Positions 12,286 to 23,965 of a DNA stretch of 64,000 nt are shown here, piece by piece. This DNA comes from Symbiodinium kawagutii (taxonomy: Eukaryota > Sar > Dinophyceae > Suessiales > Symbiodiniaceae). The notes under the pieces were generated by a model. The model searched no databases, was not told the DNA's origin, and saw only the letters and a program-made list of their open reading frames with translations. Made by a program: the position numbers and the translations under genes. Numbering within the stretch: position 1 is the stretch's first letter; every line of letters starts with the position of its first letter. The stretch covers positions 89,586-153,585 of the forward strand of contig VSDK01018756.1 of the NCBI GenBank assembly GCA_009767595.1, in the 5' to 3' direction.

Positions 12286-13002
12286 CTAATCTGAGCAAAG
12301 CTCTTTGGTCAGCCGATCGTGAAGCGGTGCCATCGTGATAAAAAGATATATAGAGGTGTCATGCGAATTGCACCAATAAATCCTGGAGTTGGAAACCTGA
12401 TCGAAACTGTCAAAAATGCTACGGCACAATATCTGAATCTGATTTGGATATACTTGGCTGCTAAATCTCATGCCAGATCATGCCACTCCTAATCTTCGTC
12501 CAACATCGGATCAGCGAGAAGATCTGCCTTCAGCAAGACCGACTTCCCCGAACATGCCGGGCCCGTCAACACTGTCGCCTCAGGGGTGAGGAAGGGGTCA
12601 TGGCCATGGTGACCCACCCTGCTGAAAAATGAAAAAATGAAAAAAATATCCTCAAGTTTTACGCATTCCAAATTTGTTTCCTTGGTTTCAAAGATCCCCA
12701 AAAGCCACCATTTCAACAAGTGGCTCGTCCACTGGTCACATGCTGGTAGACCTCCACGGCTGCCAAAGCCATCCGGCCGGAGCCCTGCTCCAAGAGTCTG
12801 TGAAACGAAACCAACAAGGCAAAGCTGTGAAAAACCTATCATCCATAGCTTGGAAAGCCGCAAGTGAGGACACCTTTTTGGTCTCCAAAAAAGGAGATCC
12901 ATGGCGAAGTCTGGCCTCTTCGGTCCTCGACCTGTGTAGCTGCAATGTTGGGTCTCCGAAGTGACACCTTCCTAAAGACTGGGAGAAAAGCAAAGCCCCC
13001 AT
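12286..13002 (-). CDS. Partial multi-exon gene with a P-loop exon, possibly MutS-like ATPase
   Basis: The secure part is an exon starting at about 12612 after a strong acceptor (a T-rich tract ending cagcag|GGTGGG). It encodes a Walker A motif, TVLTGPACSGKSVLLK. TGPxxxGKS followed by hydrophobic-LK resembles the P-loop of eukaryotic MutS homologues (MSH4/MSH5 type), but other P-loop ATPases are possible. A GC donor AAG|gcagat could join in phase 0 to an exon starting GTTTCC after gatcag (to about 12417) that ends with TAG at 12286. Upstream fragments at 12.7-12.95 kb look coding but their frames are unresolved. If the model is right, the protein stops only about 40 residues after the P-loop, far short of a working MutS ATPase. 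Confidence 0.35.
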
Positions 13003-13611
13003 GAATACACCTGACAGGATTTCCTGTGCACCAATCTGGGGCAGTCACCACACAAACACTCCCCCACTTACTTCCCCGAAGATTGGGAGCGGTATGGGCA
13101 AGTTCCCATGCAAAGAAGTGTCAAGATTTGAGTCTGACGCACAAGATTCTTGGCTTGGCTCTCAGATTCCTGCCAATGCTTTCGCCCGGAAGAAAGGCCT
13201 GAGTGTGTGTGATGCTCAAACAGCTTTGTTTCAAGTTCGAATCTGTGTACTGTATGTATACATGGTCCTGCTGGTGACAAACAACAACCTCCACGAAAGG
13301 AAGAGCAACAGGAAGAGCAACAGCAACAGCAGCAAAAAGAAAGACAAGGAACTTTCACATCCATGTCACTTTGCGCCAATGTTGATTGACCAAATATTCC
13401 ACCTATAGACGGCCATACAGGCCATACATCGCCAAAGCTTAGCGGACTCGATGACTAGCCATCCAGGGTGCCAAACCCAGAGCCTTGCACAAGGTCTCGA
13501 CCTCACAATGACTTCACAGCAGGACTTCACTGCAGAGAGCTGCACAAGGTCTCTATATTCGTCTAGCCAATCAGAGAGACCAACCATTGCAGCAACTGCC
13601 ACATATGGTGG

Positions 13612-13745
13612 TTTCTTAAAATAGGGGTGGCCCCGAATCATCCTTTATATTAACCGTTCATAATAATGAACTAACCATTTTATACCTATTGTTCCCTGCC
13701 ACCGGGTACCCCCGAATCATCCAATATTCGTTGTTGATAGTAACA
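13612..13745 (-). repeat. Dispersed element, two adjacent partial copies
   Basis: Two copies of the window's short dispersed repeat (core GGATGATTCGGGGGTACC on the minus strand). The first (13612-13680) carries TTCATTATTATGAACGGTTA before the core and CTATTTTAAGAAACCACCAT after it. The second (13702-13745) carries the core only. Confidence 0.55.
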
Positions 13746-15087
13746 AACCCACCATAGGCAGCAACCATCCCTCGCACCTCTCTGGCCAACTGCAGGCCGC
13801 TGCTGCAGGTCAAGGGATCCTGGTTCCCCAAAATTGCAAATGTTTCGCAAAATGTTTCGCAACCTGAGAGATCTCTTTTTGATACAATGGCATGGCATCT
13901 GGAGACTTAATTTCACTGAAGTTTTGTGATGTTGATGATGTCTACACTAATTCGGAAGAATCAACAGTTTGATCTGATTTCAACCGCTGTGTTCATCTTA
14001 CATTGAAACATCCGACGCTCGCTCTCTCTCTCCCTCTCTCTCTGTGCACTGTGCACGGCTGAGTTTAGGAGAGAATTTGGTATGGCTCCTTCACAGTGGG
14101 ATCCTCTCCATTGGCCTCGAGCGTCTCAAAATGAAACATGGCTTGACAACATAGGCTGACTCTGACTTCAAGGGCTTGAGATACAATAGCCGTATTCCAG
14201 TCCAAGCAGAATCACTGTGGTCGCACTATGTTGCATGTCAAACTCAGCAGAATTCAACGGCTTCTCAAAATAAAAAGCTTAAGGCAAGCACCAATTCGTT
14301 TAAGAGTTCGCTTTGTGCACTCAGCACTGCGTTGCCATCGGCTCCTGGGTGGGCTTCCCAAATGCTAAGGATCACACCGCACCAGCGTAAGGATCTGAAA
14401 GGGATCCCCCGCTCAAAAATGCACAAAGTTGATGGGGAAACGAATGGTTTGGTATGATAGCCCAGTTGCCTGAAGGCCTTCCTGTCACGACTGTCAACTG
14501 TTGGCTGTTAACTCTCTTCCAGGCCTAGCAGACTGCGACGATGAAGACTACCTGAGCACAGGATCCTGAAACAGCTACTCCAGCTTTCAAGACAAGGGGA
14601 CTCCTAAGGGGACCATGGATTTCCGGTGAAATTTTCCTAGTCGCAGGGCATCACCGCCGTTGATTTTCTCATCCCACAAGGCTCACGAGTCGGGTCCCAC
14701 TGCTACCGTTGCCTTCTCCTGGAGAAAGAGCGAGGACCGCAGAGAGGACCGTGTCTGACATCGTGGCATCTCCTCTTTTCGCCTCAGAAACTGGGGAGTG
14801 GAGTGGCAACATCGGGAACAAGATGAACAATGCAACATATAACAATTGTGGGTGCTACGATTGCTGGCCATCACAAATCATCAACTCTTGCTGTGAGCCA
14901 ACCACTGCAAACCTCATCCACCAAAAGGATGCACTTTGCACCAATTGTGCTACTGTCATATCCGGTTGTTGTTGTCGCAATCGGGTGAAGACTTTGGAGG
15001 TTACACGATTCGTTTACATTCTCTGGTGCAGATTGTCATATTGCAAAACATGTCAAACCTGTCGTCTCCAGGTGCAGGTCTTCAAGT

Positions 15088-17163
15088 TTAGAGCTTGGGA
15101 GTGGCAATGGCAGCATCGTGTTTCTGTTTCGCAGCCTGCCTTGCCGGCGGCAGCCACTGCTTGTCGCAAACGACGGAGACCTCATGTACTTTTGTGATCT
15201 ACAGACCCTGCCATTTGCATCTGAGTTTGCATTGAGTGCTAGACCACAAGATTGCAGTTTCTGCCTTGGAACAAATGAGTTCGGATGAGCAATCCTGAAA
15301 TGTCTCATGTTGAGATATGCTGAGCCCCTACGAAGAGAGCTCGCTGGGGCTATTGCGGTCCACTACCTGCATTGACCTCGGTGACAGTCGAGTCGAGGAC
15401 TTGACCCAGTCGAAAGAATCGATCTTGGCAGCTGACGATTTCATGAGCTTTCTGCAGAAGTCCCTTGGACAAGTGCTCTGCAACCTGTGCCGACTTCAGT
15501 GATTTCACTCCTAACATCAAACACATATGAACACCTGACTTCTCACTGGTGGTCATCTATTACACCCAACTTGAGAGACCTCTGAAGCTATCAAAGCCAT
15601 GCACAACAGGTTTTGGAAACTTATGAAACTTGTCATCTTGAGGAGCACAATCATTTCACAATTTTCCGTTCCGGATTTCACCACAACACACCAAGCATCA
15701 CCCAGGCAGCATAACTGTGACGCTACCACGGCAACTTCCAGCAGCCTCGGGTTCAAAGCCTTCTACCTGCAGCAGCACCTCCACCACCCGGCCAACGGGT
15801 GGCTGGGTGATGGCTATGGGCCTCAATTCCATCGCAAACTGAAGGCTCTTCAGTGGAAACTCAAGTCTTTGATTGAGGATAACTGAGGTGTGGGGCTCTG
15901 AGTCTGTTTTTTCAATACTTTTGAGCCACACAACGTTCAAACTACTGCAACAGGAACACTAAACAGAGAAACTCGATGATTTTGGATCTGCTTCTCCTCT
16001 TCTCCCGTGTCAAAGGCCGAAACCGTAGCTCTGCTGCAAGGCTTGCGGGCAACTCAGAAAGCCTTGACTAACGAAAAGCCAACGCTTTTAGGAGGTCTCC
16101 CAAGTCAGGGAGCAGGATGAAGCCCTCTCTGCTTGCCCACATCTGCTCCCACATTTCAGGATCTGAAAAAAAAGAATGCATGTATAATATGCGTATGCAT
16201 TTCAACAAAGCAGAAGCTCTACTATTTGGTGAGGCAATCACACAGTGCTCAAAGTTCAATTCGAGACAGGGACGAGGGGAGGATGAAGAAAAAGGCTTTG
16301 GTTTTCCTGGTACATCGCACCTGCAGTCACTGCCGAAGGTCTACTTGGTGTGAGAACGGCTCATCTCTCACAACTTTTCCAAACTGTTCCAACCTAGAAG
16401 TATGGCATACTCTTCAGAACCACATGCTTCACGTTTAATGGCTTGTGCTTTGAAACCATCCATGTTGTCACCACTAAATACCAAGGGATATTTTGCCGCC
16501 ACTGAATAGGTATGACTCGTATGACCTAGACCCAATGTTCAACAAAACAGCGCCAGACATCACGGTGGTTCCAACCATGAAATATCCCCAACGAAGGCAA
16601 GTCTGCGGTGAACGCTGCCACAGCAAAGGGGACGCCTGACGTCACCTGACGACCTATGCCGACACCCGCAGCAGTCGGCCTCGTAGGGTCCAAGTTTCAC
16701 TTCCTGAGGCACTTTTTGAAAACAGGAAGTTCGACTTCTCACCTAGTGGAGTACTGAGAGATTCAATCTGGGGAGTAATCTCTTGACGACTTTCTCGGGC
16801 AAACACCTAGCCCTTAGCTTTGATCATTTCCTTCTGACAAGGATGGCAAAGATGGTGAGAGTCTGCACACACACCTCTCTCCCCAACCATTTTTCACACC
16901 ATTGGAGTACAAAACCCAAAAATGATGATGACTCCCCGCATATCCCAGCATCAACACCCCTGCAAGAATCCAGCAGTCAAGCCATGTACTTGGCTGCCCC
17001 ATCCTGCTCTGTGTAGTTTTGGGTTGTGGTATTGATGGTGGCATCCCCATACTGCCGCCGGGTGAACCCGTGGAATGTCCTGCTTGTTCCCCATGGCAGC
17101 GGACCTCATTCGAACTTTGCTCCCAGCAGCGGTAGCGATGAACAGCCAAGGAAGTTCAGCCAT
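15088..17163 (-). CDS. Seven-exon gene, 224-residue unrecognised protein
   Basis: Minus-strand exons 17046-17163, 16900-16959, 16564-16635, 16073-16162, 15767-15882, 15367-15484 and 15088-15188. All phases agree; the total is 675 bases, 224 codons plus TAA. Best acceptors: ttctttttttcag|ATCCTG (16163) and cctcag|TTATCC (15883); best donors CAG|gtagaa and GCAG|gtagtg. Intron 1 needs a GA donor (G|gatgcc), or the exon ends earlier at GCA|gtatgg. Start ATG (aacATGGCT) follows an in-frame TGA. Motifs: start MAELPWLFIATAAGSKVRMR, Trp- and His-rich middle (GIFHGWNH, PEMWEQMW), hydrophobic-basic centre, basic C-terminus (KQWLPPARQAAKQKHDAAI). No family is recognised. The last four exons are the best supported. 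Confidence 0.45.
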
Positions 17164-17819
17164 GTTGGAACCAGATTTAGTGGCACTTGGGGAAATTATT
17201 GGAAATTGATGGGGAATGTGTCAAGGAGTATCGCTCATGTTTTCTTCCCAAGGATGCATCATGATACTTGCGCACAGGCATGTGTCAGTGGCTGTCAGTA
17301 CAGCGAACTGCCGGCACTCTCATGAGTTTATTGGCTCCGTAATGCTCCGTAGCAGGGTGCTGTCTTCGAAGTTACACAGCAATGCAAGCATCGATTGCAA
17401 TTGGACTTTTGATGAGACTGAAGCGTTCCGAGTCCAGCATCATGTGTATGAGGCTGCAATAGTTGGACAAATGTACATACCTCCGCTACAATCACTCTTA
17501 CTGATCAATTTTGTAGTTGCTCCTTAGCAGTGTAGTACTGGCAGTACTTACTTATTCTACACTTACCGGACTTACCACTTGAAATTCCCTGCTTACTCCA
17601 CTTTGAACACAGACGGTGTACTACTATAAGTTGACCAACTACTTCCTTCTTACTGCTTGCCGGCACTGCTACTGCATACTGCCTTCGACGTACTCTGTAC
17701 TAAGAGCAAGATCGGATTGAAACTGATGTTGCACTCATGACTGACTACTTCCCAAGCACTGAGTACTGATTACATACTGGTATTACGAGAATGTACCAGT
17801 ACTACCTGCAAAAACTGCG

Positions 17820-17990
17820 ACAACTACTACTACAATACTGCTCTGCTCCTACTCCTACTCCTATTGTTGCTGCTGCTACTCCTACTAGTACCACTGCCAC
17901 TAATACCACTACCACTCCCACTAAAACTATCACTACCACTACCACCACCAGCAACAACACGACTACTACGACTACTACAGATCCAACATG
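17820..17990. repeat. Interrupted (ACT)n/(ACC)n trinucleotide array
   Basis: Runs of CTACTCCTACT, CCACTACCACT and ACAACACGACTACTACG type. Thr- and Ser-rich translations here are repeat-derived. Confidence 0.8.
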
Positions 17991-18074
17991 GACCCAAGAT
18001 TGACCGATTATGGCCCGATTGGTGGAACATGGTGGAACATGCTGTGGTCCAAATCGGTGCAAGACATGCCCATG

Positions 18075-18420
18075 TGGGGGGGGTTCTGAAAATAGGGATA
18101 CCCCCTAATCATTCTTTCTATTAACCGTTCATAATAATGAACCAACCATTTTTGGGGTTCCCTATGGCTTGAGCAACCACCATTCCTCGTGATCCGCGAC
18201 CCACACAGCAAGTTGTGCAAGGCATCTGCCATGGTGGCGAGCAAGGTCAAGGTCTGCCGCAGCGAGTGACTCCCTGAAATATGGTGGTGTCTCAAAATGG
18301 GGGTTACTACCCTCTAGATTTTTTTGGGTTACTACTAAACCAGGGGTAACCCTAAAAATAGTTGGGTTACTACTAGAAATGATCAAAGGACGATTTGAGG
18401 ATTCTTGGGTACCCCTATTT
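18075..18420 (-). repeat. Dispersed element cluster, one long copy and fragments
   Basis: On the minus strand 18075-18156 matches the copy at 13612-13680 closely: GGTTNGTTCATTATTATGAA, then GAATGATTAGGGGGTATCCC, then a CTATTTTCAGAAC end. A fragment at 18283-18312 retains the ATTTTGAGACACCACCATAT end. Around 18312-18375 is GGGTTACTACT in several copies. Another fragment (GGGTACCCCTATTTT) lies at 18398-18418. Confidence 0.5.
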
Positions 18421-19452
18421 TGTATTGGCGGCTAGTAAGGAGTCCCGTTTCCGGGTACTGTAAGTTCCACCGAGCCCATTATGAACCTCCGAACCCCAGG
18501 TATATACTGTAATTTCCACCGAGCTCATTTTGAACCTTCTAAGTCCTGCTTGTAGGTTTTTCTTATCAAAACCTATTTCTACTGTTCATTGATAATGGAT
18601 AAACGGTGCTCGGGGAGGCCTCATTCCTGGTTGGCTTGACAGAGCCAGTGTGCATAAAGCCTGGCTCGGCTTCAAATCTTTCGCACAAGCAGCTGTCAGC
18701 AGCTGTCAGCAGCTGTCTGTGTCAAAGTTGGTGGCTTTGGCAGTGCATGGCAGCTGCCATTGACATCGACCGCTGCTGGTCACGGTACACTGCGTTCAGG
18801 TCATAGCATTCCATGACATTCCATGACATCCTCAAGCATGCCGGGGTGGCCCCAAGCGTTCGTAGTTGCCACACTACTCAGGAATTGCCTTCAGCATGGC
18901 AACGGGGCGTGCACCCAAGCCATGGGGTTGCCATTCTCCATGGGTTCTTGATGTTTCGAAGCGGGAGCTGGTGGACGGCTGGACAACGATCACAGGCGAT
19001 GGTACCCATAGATGGGTGTAGCCCCAATCATCCCAAAATGATCATGCAATTACTAAAGATATCTAAAGATGCATCATTTGCCAATCAAAAATAGATTACT
19101 CTATTAGATTACCAACAACGAATAGAATCACAAAATCAGCAGTATATATCATTCCTTGGTAAGGTTAAACTACATACAATTGAGACCTCCTTCAACACTG
19201 CTGAGATCGCTGCAGCATTCCGAGGACACTCAATGTCCTGTCACATCCATGTCTGAAACAGGAGGATCCAAGAGGACATGGATCATCGTGGATCTAAATA
19301 GGTTCCAAGGAATCTCAATCATTTGAAATTGAAGTTAAACTCATGAAAATCTGATGAAACAATGATCCATCAAATTCACATGAAACTGATTCCACGGCAG
19401 TCTATTGATGTTTATTGAACTCATTACACTTCAATTTAACTCAGTAAACTTG

Positions 19453-19900
19453 ATCTGCTTCAGTGGAGGCAGTGATGGCATCGCTGGGGCTCCCCACTCC
19501 ACAGCTCCTGCTTTCACCAATGGTACAGCCTCAGGGTGTCAGGCAGCTGCTCTGGACACATCCAGGCTGTTGGTTACCATCCTAAGTCAATACCTGGGGA
19601 AGCTATCAGCAAGCATTGATGTCATCAGTACTGACTGGCTCCCTTGTTTCTTGAGGATGAAGTTCCTGTCAATGACCTCTGTGGACCCTTGCAACCACCA
19701 CCCATGTCACTTGCACAGCAAGCAGCATGCACTCTAGGCGCATTTTGCAGTGTGTTGGAAAGAATGTGCATCGGTGAGAACGAACAGCACTCTATGCTTG
19801 TCCCTCCTAGTGTCTTTGCGAACCTCCTAGCAGCTCATGTCATCGTGATGTATCTTGATATGGTGAAGGATTACCCTGATATCAAAATGTTGACATCATT
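19453..19900 (+). CDS. Plus-strand coding-like exons, unrecognised
   Basis: The main exon starts about 19658 after ctcccttgtttcttgag|GATGAA and encodes DEVPVNDLCGPLQPPPMSLA, then LGAFCSVLERM, FANLLAAHVIVMYLDMVKDY and DIKML. It is a natural helical protein sequence, open until about 19900. A preceding exon probably begins at 19460 after ctgcttcag (VEAVMASLGLPTPQLLLSP) and could join in phase 0 through ATG|gtacag. The family is not recognised. It is on the opposite strand to its neighbours, so it may mark a local strand switch. Confidence 0.4.
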
Positions 19901-19972
19901 AGTATGCACACAAATAATCACAAATACACACCGCCCGCCATCTTCATCTGCCCTTGAGAATCGGCTCCCATG

Positions 19973-20080
19973 CACACATGAATCACAAGTACCACATTCA
20001 TCATTTTTAACCACACTTCCCAAGTATTCATTTTTCATCACACATGAATCACACCTTAATGTACCACATTCATCATTTTT
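19973..20080. repeat. Short tandem duplication, about 66-base period
   Basis: CACACATGAATCACA followed by ACCACATTCATCATTTTT occurs at 19973-20008 and again at 20039-20080, with a 6-base insertion in the second copy. Confidence 0.8.
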
Positions 20081-21204
20081 CTGATTCAGTTTCTTCAGTC
20101 TCTTCTTGTGGTACCTCAAAGCCCACGACGGTGGACCTCTATGGACAGCTTCTCAGCCAAGCAGCCACAGCACGGGCCAACTCACACACAACCTCTGCCT
20201 GCATTCGGCTTCGGTATGTTTCGATGCGTGGAGAGCATGAAACATTTGGAGTTGAGCCAGAATACTGGTCGATGTCTTGGTTATGAATTATGAATTTCGC
20301 GGTCAGAATTTCTCGGTCAGATGTTTATTCAGGTTTTGCCATTGGTGATCCGCAAAGCACGATCATGCAAAGGATGGAACAGCACGAGCAAAGGAACCAT
20401 GTCCCTTGCTAATGTAGGCGTTGCAAACGGAACTGTGCTTGTGCGTGTTTGTGCTACTGAGATGTATATATTTTTTCTTTTGATAGACCACCGGTTCATA
20501 TCAGTTCGACCGTTTCATTGACCAGAGATGACCAGCGAATGATTTGGGGTTTGATGTGGGGGAAAACAATAGGAAGATAAATGGTGTGCCGGTTCTCAAA
20601 TTATCATAGTTGTTTCAAAGGGAAATGAGTCTATTCACGCACATTTCACCCCTGCCTTCCCCGATTCTGGAGGTCCCTGGAGTTTGATTGCCGCCTGGAG
20701 CCAAGAGGATCATGGTGAAAGACACCGTCACAAGCTGCAGCCAGGAGCACATGCAACAACCGAGGCATTGGCGTGACCCTGTCGCAAAGCATTTGCGAAA
20801 CTCACGAAGCAACGATCCGTCTGAGGTGTTCGGACCTCACAAATCCAAACAAGGCGACGACGGGAGGCAACAAAAAGGAACAATAGCGTGGTCAAGATAT
20901 CTCAAGATATGATTAATGCACGAAGTCTAATCATGACGTTGGTGACTTTCGGAAACATAAATGAGCAAACAGACACGATTCTCTCATTCTTGTCACGACA
21001 TGTCACGACCAGTCACGACCATCTTCAAAGCTCGCTCGACGCTTTGTACATTGCTCTTCCAGCAAACTTATTTGTAAAATGTCTGCTTCTTCGCCACCAT
21101 CTGAATGTTGTAATTGTAATTGCTTATATAATTGCCATTAATTGCCCTAATTCGAAGGCCTCACTGGAGCGAATTCGTATCCAATGGTGTTCCCGTAGCT
21201 TCAC

Positions 21205-21639
21205 CTGGATTCTCCTTCTTGGCTCCGAACGAAGGTGGTTGATCCAATGTATTCGTAGCCATAGGGCACGGACCAATCGGCACTGGCAAGTTCTCACATC
21301 CCCGTGCTCAGTTGAAAGACTTCCAAATGCATGACAACCACATCTGACATGTGTCTTAGATCGTCTTAGTAAAAAAAAAATCATGACCCCTATGATTGAT
21401 CATACGAATTAACTCCCATGAACCATTGAACTCATTGTCACCATCGAAATGAATCAACTCCTCCCCGTCAAGTTGCCAGGATGACCAGGTCACTATCACG
21501 GTGGAAGTCTCCATGTCCCAGCTCTGTCGGAGGTACCGCTTCCACTGGAAGGACTCCCTGACTCCATAAGCGGCGCCAGGGAAAGAAATGGAAAGGACAT
21601 GTGGATATCCCTTGGGATCCCCTGGGTATCTTGGTGCCA
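21205..21639 (-). CDS. Two-exon fragment of an unrecognised gene
   Basis: The strong exon is 21406-21639: acceptor gctaagttgctttgcag|TGGCACC, 2 bases, 77 codons, then donor ATTC|gtatga (phase 1 to 1). It encodes a Trp-rich hydrophilic domain: SFQWKRYLRQSWDMETSTVI, then TWSSWQLDGEELIHFDGD and FNGSWELI. The next exon is 21205-21282 (phase 1 to 1), ending AATCCAG|gtgaag, a near-consensus donor. A slightly longer exon in the alternative frame (SVPYGYEYIGS) uses the same donor and also fits phase. No family is recognised, and the rest of the gene was not found. Confidence 0.4.
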
Positions 21640-22116
21640 CTGCAAAGCAACTTAGCAATGTCATGATAGGCTACGAAACTAGCTAGATGCCAGCTTGACG
21701 GAATGCGGAGGCTTAGCAAATATTGCAGCAGTCATCGGTTGAAATCAAGTGAAATCAGTCACTGTGGGATTGGGTCTGCCCCAAAAGAATAAAACTTGAG
21801 GTACCGCGGAAACGTATAATTTGCCCACTGGAAGTGGTAGTCTTGTGGCAGGGACGAATTACTGTAGGTGGAAATGTCTCAATTTTTGAGGCCCGCATCC
21901 CACACATAAACCAGCAACCCTGGCTGCTCGTTCCTGGTCTTTGCACCCTTCCACGTGCGCTTGAGGACACTCAGCCTGTTGGCAGCTGATTAGTGAATCC
22001 CCTGCAACAAAGAAACAGCGGCACAAGGCCCCGAATTCCTCTGATCCCTCGCAACGTTTCCTCAAGAAGTTCCCAAAACGTGGTTGATCGGCCGATCATT
22101 TGTTAGAAAGTTGTTG

Positions 22117-22117
22117 T

Positions 22118-22152
<35 letters not shown>

Positions 22153-22185
22153 CTGGTGATGCTGGTGATGCTGGTGATGATGATG

Positions 22186-22261
<76 letters not shown>

Positions 22262-22300
22262 GGATGATGCTGGTGATGCTGGTGATGCTGGTGATGCTGG

Positions 22301-22383
<83 letters not shown>

Positions 22384-22416
22384 CTGGTGATGCTGGTGAT
22401 GCTGGTGATGATGATG

Positions 22417-22467
<51 letters not shown>

Positions 22468-22468
22468 G
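22117..22468. repeat. (GAT)n array with higher-order structure
   Basis: About 350 bases of GAT/ATG repeat. Blocks of three or four CTGGTGATG units start near 22152, 22269 and 22383, roughly 115 bases apart, and a single GGTGAT break follows near 22203 and 22433. The array grew by duplication of a unit about 115 bases long. Poly-Met, poly-His and poly-Ser translations are artefacts. Confidence 0.9.
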
Positions 22469-22614
22469 CCGGTGTTGACCCCGACCAAGTACAAGTAGAT
22501 CCAAGTAGGCCAAAGTCGTCTTACTCCCCATGGCTGGTAATGACGCAAAACGTGCACCACCCCGGTCACCAGGCCCTTTACAGTTTGTTTTTTCTTGTGC
22601 CCAGGTGGGACGTC

Positions 22615-23881
22615 TTACAACTGGATCACATTGTGGTGTAGCAACTGAGGAATGGGCTGCTCTGCCCACTGTTGAGCCTGCACATGTCATGACATGTTTG
22701 AAGGGTCGGCATCAGATTCTTTCAGCGCTCTTCACTCAAGACTAGCAACTTCACAGGCCTGCAGCCAGCAATCACTCAAGACCAAGCGTCTTGCATTGGG
22801 CAAAGCTGGCAAGCCAAGCAGCCTGCCGACGACTCTGAGTGTTTGGAGCAATGTTTGAACTTACACTCTCTTCGGTGCTAGAGAAGATCCCGTGTACACC
22901 TCCATCATCCTCCCAATTACAAGCCCCTCTTTTAAGGACACAGCTGTTGCAAACAGTTCACTCTACCCCCCACACTTTACCTTGGCACTGCTTGTTGGAA
23001 GCTTTCCAGGATGTCATCCACTTGGCCAAAGACCATGCCCACACCTGACAGAGGCTGTGGGAAGGCTCATGATCTGTCAATTTGGTGCAGGCTCCTAGAA
23101 CTGCCAGCCACGCATGAAGCCGCCGAAAGATGCTTTCCTGGCCTGCTTCATCTTCGGCTTCCAGGCTGATCTGTTCGGGTGCAGCAAAAATGGAAGGACA
23201 GCTGGATGTATTTGGGTGTAGCTTAAAAAGACATGGAAAAATTGTACGTACTTCAGTATCCTCAATCTTATGGACCGCAAATCTATGTGTCGTGTACCTA
23301 CATAGTTTGCCACTTCTGTTCAAACAGATCCTCAACTATTTACCACGAAGATCTCAGGAGGAAGGGGGACTGTCAGCAGGGGACTTTCTGCGGTACCAGA
23401 AACATCCAGAAACCCAATAAGTTGTTCTCCCTTGGCCTCCATGGCGCTCATGAAGAACAGCTGAAGACCCAAGAGAAGTGCTTGCCCAGGCCTGAATGTT
23501 GCGCTCCAATTCTGGCTCCAAAGGAAACAGTCATTTGTTGGCAGCGGTTGATCTGGGCATAGAAGGATGCACATGGACAATCATTGCAAACATCTATAAA
23601 CATCTAAAAACATCTATAAAGATCTGCTATATTCCCAGTCACTTGGTTGGCCCTTGCGCACTTCACAACTCAGTCCTTGACACTTCTTCACCTGCCAATC
23701 ACATCCACACAACGATGATATGGCCAAACTTCGGGACTGGAAGTTAATATGTGGTTGTCTGGCGGTACAGTACCCACGGGCAATCAACCAGAGGTCTATC
23801 AATGTCTTCACACTTGAGGCCAGGTGGCGAAAGCTGGCATGGCAACTTGAATGATATGACAGCGTGGAAGAAAAGAAGATC
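22615..23881 (-). CDS. Six-exon 3' part of an unrecognised gene
   Basis: Minus-strand exons 23774-23881, 23662-23691, 23344-23511, 23102-23170, 22989-23054 and 22615-22677. Every junction is phase 0 and the last exon ends in TAA (167 codons recovered). Signals: catgttttcag|GAT, gagccag|AATTGG, GTG|gtaaat, cttcccacag|CCT, atgtgcag|GCT. One intron is only 47 bases. Pieces: DLLFFHAVISFKLPCQL; FRPGQALLLGLQLFF; ISLEAEDEAGQESIFRRL; VDDILESFQQ joined to AQQWAEQPIPQLLHHNVIQL, a helical C-terminus. More 5' exons probably exist at 24.0-24.5 kb (EEKAMQDFIKTEVKK and VFQKICSSNLVDTLSDWLS). The function is unknown. Confidence 0.45.
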
Positions 23882-23904
23882 CTGAAAACATGAAAGAAGT
23901 TTTA

Positions 23905-23965
23905 ATATATTCTTATATACAATATATGATATTGCAATATATCATATTATATTCTCACATTGTAC
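23905..23965. repeat. AT-rich imperfect palindrome
   Basis: ATATATGATATTGCAATATATCATAT and flanking TATA runs can fold into a hairpin. It lies in an intron or spacer of the surrounding minus-strand gene. Confidence 0.5.

Noticed and set aside
20245..20270. Possible relic of the dinoflagellate spliced leader (TTGAGCCAGAAT)
   Set aside because: Only about 11 of the first 12 bases fit the reverse complement of the known leader and the rest diverges. No better match was found anywhere in the window.
22096..22690. Long open frames of poly-Met, poly-His and poly-Ser
   Set aside because: Pure products of the GAT microsatellite in different frames.
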